Source of the DNA: Escherichia hormaechei_A
Lineage (GTDB): Bacteria > Pseudomonadota > Gammaproteobacteria > Enterobacterales > Enterobacteriaceae
Assembly (NCBI GenBank): GCA_042434945.1
Contig: CP170191.1
Coordinates: forward strand, 4,712,001 to 4,776,000
Direction of reading: 5' to 3'
Length of the DNA: 64,000 nt
This document shows positions 10,657-19,739 of this stretch, piece after piece. Each line of letters opens with the position of its first letter. Position 1 is the stretch's first letter. The position numbers were made by a program, and so were the translations under genes. Under the pieces are notes generated by a model. The model was not told the DNA's origin. It did no database searches and saw nothing but the letters and a program-made list of their open reading frames with translations.

Positions 10657-11931
10657 TCACTCCTCTAACGACCGTAAATGGTCATCCTTTCTCAGCGTCA
10701 TCAGCGCGAAAATACTCACCACCGCCGTTGCCATCACGTAGTACGCCGGAATATCCAGATTGCCCGTCTCTTTAATCAGCCCGGTAATGATCAGCCCCGC
10801 ACAGCCCGAGAAGATCGCATTCGACAGAGAATAGGCCAGCCCCAGCCCGGTATAACGCACGCGCGTCGGGAACATCTCAGACAGCATTGCCGGCCCCGGC
10901 CCTGCCAGCATCCCAACCAGACCCCCCGCAATCAGCACCACAATCGCTTTGACTGCCAGCGTACTGGATTCCGCCTGCAAAATTTTCAGCAGCGGCAGGG
11001 CGAGGATCAGCAGGAGCACGGTGGCGATAATCATCACCGTGCGCCGCCCGATCCTGTCGCTCAGCATGCCCGACGGAATGATCGTGAGCGCAAACCCAAT
11101 GTTAGAAATCACCGCAATCAGTAGCGCCTGGTTAAAACCGGTATGCAGCGCAGATTGCAGATAGGTCGGCATAATCACCAGATAGGTATAACCCGCCGCA
11201 GACCAGACCATCACGCGGCCAATGCCCATCAGGATGGTTTTGAACGTGGCGGCGGTGCTGGCCTGAGTAACAACCGGTTTTTCCCGTTGCTGCACAAAGC
11301 TCGGCGTCTCTTCCATGCTCACCCGCAGCCATAGCGCGACCGCACCCATCGGCAACGCCAGGAAGAACGGAATGCGCCAGCCCCAGTCGTGCAAGGCTTC
11401 AGGGGAGAGTAGGGCGGAGAGCAACGCGACAATGCCTGCGCCCGCTAACAGCCCGAGCGCCACGGTAAAGGACTGCCATGCCCCGTAAAGACCGCGCTTG
11501 CCGCGCGGGGCGAACTCCGTCATCAACGAGACCGCACCGCCATACTCACCGCCCGCGAACAGTCCTTGCAGAATACGCAGGAGCGTAACGATCAGCGGCG
11601 CGGCAATCCCGATACTGGCGTAGACCGGCACAATACCGATGGCAGCGGTGGCGAGCGTCATCAATACCAGCACTATAATCAGCGTCGGTTTGCGGCCAAT
11701 CCTGTCGCCAATGCGGCCAAAGACCACCGCACCCAGCGGACGGAAGAAGAAAGCGATGGCGAACGAGGCCCAGGTGAGGATCAGGCTGGTGAGCTCCGCT
11801 TCCCCCTCAAGCTGGAAGAAGTTTCTGGCAATCACCGTTGCCAGAAAACCGTAGACCGCAAATTCATACCACTCGATGAAATTACCGATGGAGCCTGCAA
11901 TTAATGCACGCTTGTGCGCATCCTGTTGCAT
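10657..11931 (-). CDS. MFS transporter, metabolite:H+ symporter (MHS) family
   Basis: A 424-residue, 12-helix major facilitator of the ProP/KgtP/ShiA type. Family marks are GNFIEWYEFAVYGFLA near the N-terminus, the loop-2 motif GRIGDRIGRKP, RILQGLFAGGEYGG in helix 4, and SDRIGRRTVMI in the middle loop. Substrates of this family are small carboxylates or zwitterions; the sequence does not say which. ATG 11931 is preferred over the upstream GTG because GAGG lies just before it. E. coli K-12 has yjfI-yjfM and yjfC here instead. A convergent partner to rlmB and divergent from aidB. Confidence 0.85.
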   Translation of the reverse strand: MQQDAHKRALIAGSIGNFIEWYEFAVYGFLATVIARNFFQLEGEAELTSLILTWASFAIAFFFRPLGAVVFGRIGDRIGRKPTLIIVLVLMTLATAAIGIVPVYASIGIAAPLIVTLLRILQGLFAGGEYGGAVSLMTEFAPRGKRGLYGAWQSFTVALGLLAGAGIVALLSALLSPEALHDWGWRIPFFLALPMGAVALWLRVSMEETPSFVQQREKPVVTQASTAATFKTILMGIGRVMVWSAAGYTYLVIMPTYLQSALHTGFNQALLIAVISNIGFALTIIPSGMLSDRIGRRTVMIIATVLLLILALPLLKILQAESSTLAVKAIVVLIAGGLVGMLAGPGPAMLSEMFPTRVRYTGLGLAYSLSNAIFSGCAGLIITGLIKETGNLDIPAYYVMATAVVSIFALMTLRKDDHLRSLEE

Positions 11932-12126
11932 AACGATCCTCACATAAACGGGGTAAGAATAAATTATTCAGCATTGGTGAAGTAATGAAATAGTTTATTC
12001 TTATGTTCTGTGAGCTATTTCACGAATGATATCAACACGATCGTCATCGTGTGACCCCCCTCCCATGCAGCGTGCATGCCCTCTGTCCATACTTACCTTT
12101 ATTGCCAATGAAAGGAGGGAGACAGC

Positions 12127-13749
12127 ATGCACTGGCAGACACATACCGTTTTTAATCAACCTGCACCGCTATCGAACAGCAACCTTTTTCTCTCTGATTG
12201 CGCCCTGCGCGATGCGGTAGCGCGCGAAGGGGCTGAGTGGGATGTGGATCTTCTTGCCAGCATCGGACAGCAGTTGGGTACGGCGGAGTCGCTGGAGCTG
12301 GGCAGGCTGGCGAACGTTAATCCGCCGGAGCTGCTGCGTTATGACGCCACGGGAGCGAGGCTGGATGACGTCCGCTTTCATCCGGCATGGCATCTTCTGA
12401 TGCAGGGGCTTTGCGCCAACCGGGTGCACAACCTGGCGTGGGAGGAGGAGGCGAGGAAAGGATCGTTCGTCGCCCGGGCCGCGCGTTTTGTGCTGCATGC
12501 TCAGGTGGAGGCGGGAACGCTATGCCCGGTGACCATGACCTTCGCCGCCACGCCGCTGTTGCTACAGTCACTGCCCAAACCGTTTGACAACTGGTTAACG
12601 CCGCTGATGAGCGATCGCTACGATCCCCATCTCGCGCCGGGGGCGCAAAAGCGCGGCCTGCTGATCGGTATGGGGATGACGGAAAAGCAGGGCGGTTCGG
12701 ACGTACTCAGTAATACCACCAAAGCAGAGAAATGCAGTGATGGCAGTTACCGGCTGGTGGGGCACAAATGGTTTTTCTCCGTGCCGCAGAGCGATGCGCA
12801 TCTGGTGCTGGCGCAGGCGAAGGGCGGGCTTTCCTGCTTTTTTGTTCCGCGTTTTTTACCCGACGGGCAACGTAATGCCGTGCGCCTTGAGCGTCTGAAG
12901 GACAAGCTCGGTAACCGTTCAAATGCCAGCAGTGAGGCTGAGTTCCTTGATGCTTACGGCTGGCTGCTGGGCGAAGAGGGTGAAGGTGTCCGGCAAATTC
13001 TGAAGATGGGCGGGCTGACGCGCTTTGACTGTGCGCTTGGCAGCCACGGATTGATGCGCCGTGCGCTCTCGGTGGCGCTTTATCATGCCCATCAGCGGCA
13101 GACCTTCGGCAAAAATCTGATCGACCAGCCGTTAATGCGCGACGTGCTAAGCCGTATGGCGCTGGTGCTGGAGGGACACACGGCACTGCTGTTCCGACTC
13201 GCCCGGGCGTGGGACAACCGCACCGACCCGCAGGAGGCCGCATGGGCGCGGCTATTCACTCCGGCGGCAAAATACAGCGTCTGCAAAGCGGGCATACCGT
13301 TTGTGGCAGAGGCAATGGAGGTGCTGGGCGGCGCAGGCTATTGCGAAGAGAGTGAGCTTCCACGGTTGTACCGTGAAATGCCCGTCAACAGCATCTGGGA
13401 AGGCTCTGGCAATATTATGTGCCTGGATGTACTGCGCGTACTGGCGAAGCAGTCGGGTATTCTCGACCTGCTCGCCGATGATTTCGCGCAGGTCAAAGGC
13501 CAGGACAGGCATTTCGATCGCAGCTGGCGGCAGCTACAGCAGAAGCTGCGTAAACCGCAGGAAGCGCAGGGCAGGGAGATCGCGCGGCAGCTCTTTTTAC
13601 TCGGGGCCGGAAGTCAGATGCTGCGGCACGCATCGCCGCCCGTGGCGCAGGCGTGGTGCCGCATGATGCTGGATACCCGGGGCGGCACGCTGATGAGCGA
13701 ACAGGTGCAAACCGACCTGCTGCTGCGCGCCACGGGCCGGGTCGGTTAA
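12127..13749 (+). CDS. aidB: AidB, acyl-CoA dehydrogenase-like alkylation-response protein
   Basis: FAD-binding protein of the acyl-CoA dehydrogenase superfamily, induced by alkylating agents and able to bind DNA. The 540-residue product has the GMGMTEKQGGSDV flavin-binding stretch, the GGAGYCEESELPRLYREMPVNSIWEGSGN segment of the family, and a basic C-terminal domain. AAGGAGGGAG precedes the ATG. It is orthologous to E. coli AidB but has many substitutions over its whole length (RKGSFVARAARF, VAEAMEVLGGAGY), unlike the near-identical genes to the left. Part of the first foreign stretch. Confidence 0.95.
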   Translation: MHWQTHTVFNQPAPLSNSNLFLSDCALRDAVAREGAEWDVDLLASIGQQLGTAESLELGRLANVNPPELLRYDATGARLDDVRFHPAWHLLMQGLCANRVHNLAWEEEARKGSFVARAARFVLHAQVEAGTLCPVTMTFAATPLLLQSLPKPFDNWLTPLMSDRYDPHLAPGAQKRGLLIGMGMTEKQGGSDVLSNTTKAEKCSDGSYRLVGHKWFFSVPQSDAHLVLAQAKGGLSCFFVPRFLPDGQRNAVRLERLKDKLGNRSNASSEAEFLDAYGWLLGEEGEGVRQILKMGGLTRFDCALGSHGLMRRALSVALYHAHQRQTFGKNLIDQPLMRDVLSRMALVLEGHTALLFRLARAWDNRTDPQEAAWARLFTPAAKYSVCKAGIPFVAEAMEVLGGAGYCEESELPRLYREMPVNSIWEGSGNIMCLDVLRVLAKQSGILDLLADDFAQVKGQDRHFDRSWRQLQQKLRKPQEAQGREIARQLFLLGAGSQMLRHASPPVAQAWCRMMLDTRGGTLMSEQVQTDLLLRATGRVG

Positions 13750-15677
13750 GCCTTCAGCTGGAACAGGCTCACCAGCCGGATGAGATGTGAACCCTTCTCG
13801 CGCAGCGTCTGTGCCGTCTGCTCGCTGCGTGAGATGCGATCGGCATTGATATGCGATGCCTCACCGATGTGCGTCATCGCCAGATTCACCTGACCAATCC
13901 CCGCAGACTGCTCGCGGGAGGCGTGGTTGATCTCGGTGACAAGCTGGCTGATGTTATCGATATGAACAGTGATGGCATCCATCGCCAGACGCGTCTGCTC
14001 AGACAGCGCATGGCCTTCGCTCACCTTGTTCAGCGTGTCGCCAATCAGCTGTTCAATCTCTTTTACCGCGTTGGCACTGCGTGCGGCCAGGGCGCGCACC
14101 TCTTGCGCCACCACTGCGAAACCTTTCCCGTGCTCGCCCGCCCGCGCCGCTTCAACCGCCGCATTGAGCGCCAGGATATTGGTCTGGAAAGCGATGGACT
14201 CAATCACGCGGGTAATGTCTTCAATGCGTTTCGATGCATCACGAATATCATCCATGGTGGAAACTGCGTGGGTCACCGTCTCTCCACCCTGATGCACCGC
14301 GCGTGAGGTTTCCCCCACCAGCTGCTGAGTTTGCTCCATGTTGGCGGCATTTTGCTGCACGGTGGCGGCTAATTGCTCCATGCTGGCGGAGGTCTCCTCA
14401 ACGCTGCTGGCCTGTTTGTTGATCTGTTCAGAGATCTCGCCGGTGTCTGAAGCCAGCGCGTTAGTCCCCAGATGGATTTCGCTTGCGGCCTCGCGGACCT
14501 GCAACACAATTTTTTGCAGGCCGCCCCCGATCCCGTTGATCGCATCAATCAGCTGGCCGACCTCATCCTGGCGGGTTACCGGCAGGCTGGCGCGCAGATC
14601 GCCTGCGGCATACTGCCGGGCAAGCGCGATCACTGCGCGCAGTGGGCGGGTTAGCATCCGGCGAATGAGGATAACGAACAGGCCCGCGAAGAGCGCGGAT
14701 AGCACCACGCCCGCCATCAGGAAGCGATCGCGCAGCGTGGTGACGCTTGAAAGCAGTACGGCTTTATCCACTTCACCCACGATGGTCCAGTTCCAGCCCG
14801 GCAGCGGCGTGTAGGCAACTTTGAGCGTACGGCCATCTGCGCTCACGCGCTCCAGCGTGCCGGCTTTATCACTCAGAAGCTGCTGCTGTGTCGCCGTGTC
14901 CCAGTTGGGCAGTTTGCCCTCATCGCTGGCATGGAACAGATACTGTCCGCGCGTTTTGCCGCTGCTGCGATCCAGTACAAAGAAGTGGCCGCTCTCGCCC
15001 AGACGACGGTTAAGGATTTTCTCGCGCATGACGTTCCACGAATGGGTGATGTCCACGCCGACAAAGATAATCCCGATAACCTGGCCTTCCGCATTTTTAA
15101 CAGGCTGGTACTGCGTGATATAGCGCTTGCCGAACAGAAGCGCGAGGCCACGATAGACCTCCCCTTTGGTGACAGCCGCAAATGCCGGGCTGGTGGTATC
15201 AAGAACGGTTCCGATGGCGCGGTCGCCATTCTCTTTGCGCAGCGACGTGGCCACGCGGATAAAATCGTTACCGCTGCGGACAAACAGCGTCGAGATGGCG
15301 CCCGTTCGGCTCAGGAAGTCATCAGAAAGCGTATTGTTTTCATGCAACTCCGTTTCGCCGCCTTTCAGCAGAGGAACGGTAAGCCCGTTTATGGTCCGGC
15401 TCTGGCTGCTGTCGCTGTTCAGCGGCTGTGGCAAAAAGGTGGTGAGCAGACGGGTATAGCTTTCAACCTCTTCGCTCAGGCTGGTGTTGAACATCTCTAC
15501 CATATCCACCATGCCGGTGGACTGGTTATGCAGGTCTTCAACCGCAAGATCTTCAAGCTGCTGGCTGGCGTTGTGGCTCAACAGAAAAGTGAACAGCAAA
15601 AAAAGCGTGGCGACACTTGCACCTGTTAGCAGCGATAGCTTCGTGCCCAGACCTGCCCGGCGGAAAAAGGTGATCAT
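13746..15677 (-). CDS. methyl-accepting chemotaxis protein with Cache sensor
   Basis: A 643-residue chemoreceptor. It has a membrane segment (about 12-34), a large periplasmic region (about 35-315) of Cache_3/Cache_2 type (FIRVATSLRKENGDRAIGT, GIIFVGVDIT, GWNWTIVGEVD), a second membrane segment (about 318-338), HAMP, and a cytoplasmic signalling domain with the conserved tip FQTNILALNAAVEAARAGE. It ends in FQLKA and lacks the CheR-binding NWETF pentapeptide, so it probably depends on other receptors for methylation. It is tail-to-tail with aidB (4-bp overlap) and has a sigma-28-type promoter upstream. K-12 has no gene here. Confidence 0.92.
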   Translation of the reverse strand: MITFFRRAGLGTKLSLLTGASVATLFLLFTFLLSHNASQQLEDLAVEDLHNQSTGMVDMVEMFNTSLSEEVESYTRLLTTFLPQPLNSDSSQSRTINGLTVPLLKGGETELHENNTLSDDFLSRTGAISTLFVRSGNDFIRVATSLRKENGDRAIGTVLDTTSPAFAAVTKGEVYRGLALLFGKRYITQYQPVKNAEGQVIGIIFVGVDITHSWNVMREKILNRRLGESGHFFVLDRSSGKTRGQYLFHASDEGKLPNWDTATQQQLLSDKAGTLERVSADGRTLKVAYTPLPGWNWTIVGEVDKAVLLSSVTTLRDRFLMAGVVLSALFAGLFVILIRRMLTRPLRAVIALARQYAAGDLRASLPVTRQDEVGQLIDAINGIGGGLQKIVLQVREAASEIHLGTNALASDTGEISEQINKQASSVEETSASMEQLAATVQQNAANMEQTQQLVGETSRAVHQGGETVTHAVSTMDDIRDASKRIEDITRVIESIAFQTNILALNAAVEAARAGEHGKGFAVVAQEVRALAARSANAVKEIEQLIGDTLNKVSEGHALSEQTRLAMDAITVHIDNISQLVTEINHASREQSAGIGQVNLAMTHIGEASHINADRISRSEQTAQTLREKGSHLIRLVSLFQLKA

Positions 15678-15708
15678 AAATTGCTCATTATTGAAAAGTG
15701 ATGGCTGT

Positions 15709-15735
15709 TCAACGGCAGAGCGAAGAGAACGTTTA
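15709..15735 (-). promoter_or_regulatory. candidate sigma-28 (FliA) promoter for the Cache chemoreceptor
   Basis: On the minus strand, TAAACGTT, exactly 11 bases, then GCCGTTGA. The flagellar consensus is TAAAGTTT-N11-GCCGATAA; the four key bases of each box (TAAA, GCCG) and the spacing fit. It lies 32 bp upstream of the chemoreceptor start. Confidence 0.6.
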
Positions 15736-15847
15736 TCTGTTTAATGTAACTGAATGTTACATATTTGTTTTTATTAAGTTTCGGGAGAGGTAAAAAATTT
15801 GCAAAAGTGAAAAGCCACTAAAATTAAGTGGCTTTTATCGGAAGGGA

Positions 15848-16123
15848 TTATGCATAAAGAATGGCCTGCACGCGCCAGTGATTAACATGGTGATCTTCCT
15901 GCATCTGGACGATGCGATACCAGGATGCGCCCTGTTCATCGGCCTTCAGGGCGACGACACGTTCAACGTCTTGCGGACTCCCCGTGATATTATTGACGGA
16001 GATCTGACCAATCTCGTTCAGGCCCGTGACGCAATCCGCGCTGGCAAATTCGGCCGACTGCGCCGTGGTGCTCAGCAGGCCCGCTGAAAGCAATAGCGTC
16101 GTTAAAGCAAGGGTTCGTTTCAT
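15848..16123 (-). CDS. yjfN: YjfN, periplasmic YhcN/DUF1471-family protein
   Basis: A 91-residue secreted protein with an N-terminal signal peptide (cleavage near AQSA-EF) and one YhcN-type domain ending in WRVQAILYA. E. coli YjfN is reported to influence DegP activity; the family is tied to envelope stress and biofilms. Start ATG at 16123 has an AAGGAGCTGACG ribosome site. The mature part resembles K-12 YjfN, while the signal peptide differs from the one I recall. Followed by bsmA on the same strand, as in E. coli. Confidence 0.9.
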   Translation of the reverse strand: MKRTLALTTLLLSAGLLSTTAQSAEFASADCVTGLNEIGQISVNNITGSPQDVERVVALKADEQGASWYRIVQMQEDHHVNHWRVQAILYA

Positions 16124-16271
16124 CGTCAGCTCCTTTTCACGTGTCTCCGGTATCCGCCGGGCAATCCTTCGCGAATAAACTCATTTCCATTGTTGCTGGC
16201 ATGGAGTTTATTGTGGACAGGAAAATGTCTACGGACGCAAAGCAGTGTAAAAGTCGTTCAAATGATGATGC

Positions 16272-16601
16272 TTACTTACGGTACAAAATTCCCTGGGCGT
16301 ACCACTGTCCCGTAATAATGGTTTCATCAATCATCGTGATGACGTAATAATCTGCTTTTGCGGCAACTGCCTGTGCTTCAATTGCGTCTTCTGCATCATC
16401 CGGGGAACCACGAACCATCGCGGATACGGTACCCAGGCGTTGTAATCCTTCCGTCTGATTACGACGAATTTCCTGAGGATGATCGGTAACCGGCGGCGCC
16501 GGTTCTGGCGTACCCTGCAATATGGAACATCCGCTGAGCAGTGAGACCAGCAATAAAGCCGTAAGCCTGCGCATAAACCTGTCTCTTTTCCTGATAGCCA
16601 T
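16272..16601 (-). CDS. bsmA: BsmA, biofilm/peroxide-stress lipoprotein (DUF1471)
   Basis: A 109-residue protein of the YhcN/DUF1471 family with a lipoprotein signal (MRRLTALLLVSLLSGC; lipobox LSGC). The domain ends GQWYAQGILYRK. ATG 16601 gives the length I recall for E. coli. An internal ATG at 16574 is better placed for the lipoprotein signal and has AGGAAAAGAGACAGG before it, so the true start may be 16574 (100 residues). The open frame continues further upstream, but there is no signal peptide there. Divergent from yjfP. Confidence 0.88.
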   Translation of the reverse strand: MAIRKRDRFMRRLTALLLVSLLSGCSILQGTPEPAPPVTDHPQEIRRNQTEGLQRLGTVSAMVRGSPDDAEDAIEAQAVAAKADYYVITMIDETIITGQWYAQGILYRK

Positions 16602-16738
16602 AGTGTAGTTGTCTGCGAATTTAGTTTTGGGGGAATGTTCCCGAAGTGTTATCTGGGACGTAGATTTCGAATGAAAATATCGTGAAACCGTAATCCAGCT
16701 CTCAACATTATGAATCATTCATCAGCACAGGATCGACA

Positions 16739-17461
16739 ATGATTGAAATTGAAACTCGCCAGCTGAGTGGGCATGAAATCATCCATGCTTTTTCGGCTGG
16801 TAAAGGTGAACAGCCGCTGCCGACAGTAGTTTTCTATCATGGCTTTCTCTCCTCGAAGCTGGTCTACAGCTATTTTGCCGTCGCGCTGGCGCAGGCCGGT
16901 TTCCGGGTGGTCATGCCTGATGCGCCGAATCATGGGGCACGCTTTACGGGCGATGAGCAGGCGCGGCTGGGGCTGTTCTGGCAAACGCTGCACGGCAATC
17001 TGACCGAGTTCGCCGGGCTGCGTGACGCGCTCTTGCAGGCCGGGCTGGTGGAGGGGAAACGGCTGGCGGTCGCAGGCGCATCAATGGGCGGAATGACGGC
17101 GCTGGGGATCATGGCCAGGCATCCGGAGGTGACGTCCGTCGCTTGCCTGATGGGATCGGGCTACTTTACATCACTGGCAAAGACGCTGTTCCCGCCGCAG
17201 GCCCCTCAGGAGATTGAGGCCCTGTTGTCTGAATGGGACGTCAGCCATGCGCTTTCGCAGCTGGCCGATCGTCCGCTGCTTCTGTGGCATGGGGACGCCG
17301 ATGACGTCGTACCGCCCGGTGAAACGTTCCGCCTGCAACAGGCGCTACAGCGCGAAGGGCTGGACAGCAATCTGACCTGCCTGTGGGGAGCAGGTGTCCG
17401 GCACCGTATTACCCCGGCCGCGCTGGAGTCAACCGTGGAATTCTTCCGTCAGCACCTTTAA
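16739..17461 (+). CDS. yjfP: YjfP, alpha/beta-hydrolase (carboxylesterase)
   Basis: A 240-residue esterase of the prolyl-oligopeptidase-like hydrolase family. Visible are the oxyanion region FYHGFLSSK, the nucleophile elbow GASMGG (Ser), the acid region HGDADDVVP and the catalytic His in GVRHRITP. E. coli YjfP hydrolyses short acyl esters. It differs from K-12 YjfP at many positions and is about ten residues shorter in the middle (TLFPPQAPQEIEALLSEW). Its last four bases overlap the convergent ulaR gene. Confidence 0.92.
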   Translation: MIEIETRQLSGHEIIHAFSAGKGEQPLPTVVFYHGFLSSKLVYSYFAVALAQAGFRVVMPDAPNHGARFTGDEQARLGLFWQTLHGNLTEFAGLRDALLQAGLVEGKRLAVAGASMGGMTALGIMARHPEVTSVACLMGSGYFTSLAKTLFPPQAPQEIEALLSEWDVSHALSQLADRPLLLWHGDADDVVPPGETFRLQQALQREGLDSNLTCLWGAGVRHRITPAALESTVEFFRQHL

Positions 17462-18213
17462 ACGCGCAGCACTGTGACACCCTGATCCTCCAGCTTGCTG
17501 AGGATTTCCGGGTTAGCATTTTTGCCGGTGATCAGCATATCAATTTGATCGGCACGGCTAAAAAGCATTCCCGCGCGTTCGCCAATCTTACTGCTATCAA
17601 CCAGTACCACCAGTTTCCCTACCACGCTCAGCATCTTCTGCTCTGCCATTGCCGTCAGCATATCGGTTTTATACAACCCTTCTGCTGTCAGTCCTTTGCC
17701 GCTGGTAAACATCCAGTGCCCGGCATAGAGACTGTTTTCGCTGCCCTGCGGGCTTAAAGTGATGGACTGACTTTTGTTGTACTGTCCGCCCATAATGATC
17801 ACGCTGTCATGTTCTTGATCGATCAGGTAATTTGCCAGCGGTAGATAATTAGTGATGATTTGCACTGGCTTGCCACACATTTCCCGCCCAAGCAGAAACG
17901 CGGTGGAGCCGCAGTTGATGACTACGCTTTCGCCCGGATTAACCAGCTGCGAGGCCGCTTTAGCGATACGTACTTTTTCATCGTGATTCTGCGCCTGATG
18001 CAGATTCATCGGCGTCCAGCGCGGGCGCTGTTGGGTAATAGCTTCTGCGCCATTGCGCACTTTTTTCAGTTTGCCGCTTTCGTCAAGTTTATTGATATCG
18101 CGTCGCGCAGTGGCAGGCGAAATTCCCAGACGCTCAACGACTTTCTCAACGGTCACAAAGCCCAATTGTGCGAGCATTTCCAGGAGGATTTGATGTCTTT
18201 GTGCTTCAGTCAT
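17458..18213 (-). CDS. ulaR: UlaR, DeoR-family repressor of the L-ascorbate regulon
   Basis: A 251-residue repressor with an N-terminal DeoR helix-turn-helix (1-57, SPATARRDINKLDE) and a C-terminal sugar-isomerase-like effector domain that binds L-ascorbate-6-phosphate. It controls ulaG and ulaABCDEF. Residues 1 to about 230 match E. coli UlaR, but the last 18 or so (EILSKLEDQGVTVLRV) differ from the K-12 ending I recall, so the right edge of the first foreign stretch falls inside its 3' end at about 17,510. Confidence 0.97.
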   Translation of the reverse strand: MTEAQRHQILLEMLAQLGFVTVEKVVERLGISPATARRDINKLDESGKLKKVRNGAEAITQQRPRWTPMNLHQAQNHDEKVRIAKAASQLVNPGESVVINCGSTAFLLGREMCGKPVQIITNYLPLANYLIDQEHDSVIIMGGQYNKSQSITLSPQGSENSLYAGHWMFTSGKGLTAEGLYKTDMLTAMAEQKMLSVVGKLVVLVDSSKIGERAGMLFSRADQIDMLITGKNANPEILSKLEDQGVTVLRV

Positions 18214-18320
18214 GAGCTATTCCGATAAAATTTGATTTTTTTAGATGATATTTGAAATAGCCAGGAAATACTACGCCGGATAGCGCGAACTACTCCACGC
18301 TATCCGGTATAAACGACAGA

Positions 18321-19385
18321 TTACAGGAATGACTTGAACGGCAGATCCGGTTCAATAGTGAAGCAATCATCGAAACCACGCGGATAGTGGTACTCGAAGT
18401 TGTCTTTATCCAACGGCCAGGTAAATTTGCCGCCAACCTGCCAGATAAACGGCTTGAAGCCATACTTCAGGCGATCTTTTTTCATCTCCCACAGCACGCG
18501 GATCTCTTGCGGATCGGCCTGGAAGTTTGACCAGATATCGTGGTGGAACGGGATAACCACTTTCGCATTCAGGGCTTCACCCATACGCAGCATATCGGCG
18601 CTGGTCATTTTGTCGGTGATACCGCGCGGGTTTTCGCCGTATGAACCTAAAGCCACGTCGATCTGATGTTCGTTACCGTGCTTCGCATAATAGTTAGAGT
18701 AGTGGGAGTCGCCGCTGTGATACAGGGAGCCGCCAGGCGTTTTGAACAGATAGTTCACCGCGCGATCGTCCATGCCGTCCGGCAGTACGCCAGCCGCTTT
18801 TTGATCGGCAGGCAGGGTGATCAGTGCAGTACGGTCGAAAGCGTCAAGCGCATGAATTTCAATGTCTTTCACTTTTACAACATCGCCCGGTTTGACCACG
18901 ATGCAACGCTCTTTCGGTACGCCCCAGCCAATCCACAAATCCACACAGGTTTTCGGTCCAATGAACGGTACGTCATCAGCACAGTTCTGCATCACAGCAG
19001 CAGCGACGTTGACGTCGATATGATCGTTGTGATCGTGAGTCGCCAGTACCGCGTCGACCTGGCGAATCGCAAACGGATCAAGAACAAACGGGGTGGTGCG
19101 CAGGTTTGGCTGCAGTTTTTTCACGCCAGCCATGCGCTGCATCTGGTGACCCTGTTTCATTAACGGGTTACCGTGACTTTGTTTGCCAGTGCCGCACCAG
19201 AAATCAACGCAAACGTTGGTGCCACCTTCCGATTTTAACCAGATCCCGGTGCAGCCAAGCCACCACATCGCAAATGTGCCAGGAGCGACCTGTTCTTGTT
19301 CAATTTCTTCATTCAACCAGCTACCCCACTCCGGGAAAGTGCTCAGGATCCAGGATTCACGGGTGATACTTTTCACTTTACTCAT
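18321..19385 (-). CDS. ulaG: UlaG, L-ascorbate-6-phosphate lactonase
   Basis: Metallo-beta-lactamase-fold hydrolase that opens the lactone of L-ascorbate-6-phosphate, the first catabolic step after PTS uptake. The 354-residue product has the metal motif THDHNDHID and a later GDSHYSNYY segment. The frame extends two codons further (Met-Ala-), but ATG 19385 (MSKVKSITRES) matches the E. coli start. Essentially identical to E. coli. Divergent from ulaA across a 354-bp control region. Confidence 0.98.
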   Translation of the reverse strand: MSKVKSITRESWILSTFPEWGSWLNEEIEQEQVAPGTFAMWWLGCTGIWLKSEGGTNVCVDFWCGTGKQSHGNPLMKQGHQMQRMAGVKKLQPNLRTTPFVLDPFAIRQVDAVLATHDHNDHIDVNVAAAVMQNCADDVPFIGPKTCVDLWIGWGVPKERCIVVKPGDVVKVKDIEIHALDAFDRTALITLPADQKAAGVLPDGMDDRAVNYLFKTPGGSLYHSGDSHYSNYYAKHGNEHQIDVALGSYGENPRGITDKMTSADMLRMGEALNAKVVIPFHHDIWSNFQADPQEIRVLWEMKKDRLKYGFKPFIWQVGGKFTWPLDKDNFEYHYPRGFDDCFTIEPDLPFKSFL

Positions 19386-19739
19386 CGCCATTTACCTTCA
19401 TGATAGTTCAATTCGAATCAATATGTGATTGGTTTTGATTAATCCTGACACTATTTTTTCAGGAAGGCAATGACCATTTTTTGACTTTTTGCCAGGGAAG
19501 TTGTTGTTGATTTTGAGTGTGGAAAGATTTAATGGAATGTGTAATTCAATTAACTAAATGAATTTAAATAAATAATTGTTTCGTTGTGTGAATCCCACTC
19601 TATCCGTGTGGAATTATTTGCGGGTCGCGTCACATTAAATCATAAATAATCTTGTTGTGATTACTTTTGAAAATTAGAGTGAGTGCACAACATTCCGGGT
19701 GTGCGGAATACCCGGTTACCTCTTCTTCAGGAGATCGTT
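19386..19739. promoter_or_regulatory. ulaG-ulaA divergent control region
   Basis: AT-rich 354-bp spacer carrying divergent promoters of ulaG and the ulaABCDEF operon. In E. coli, UlaR binds operators on both sides and IHF helps loop the DNA, with CRP activating; family knowledge, not visible directly. Two related 18-mers are seen: TGTGATTGGTTTTGATTA at 19424-19441 and TGTGATTACTTTTGAAAA at 19656-19673, one near each gene. They are candidate UlaR half-sites or CRP-like sites. Confidence 0.7.
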
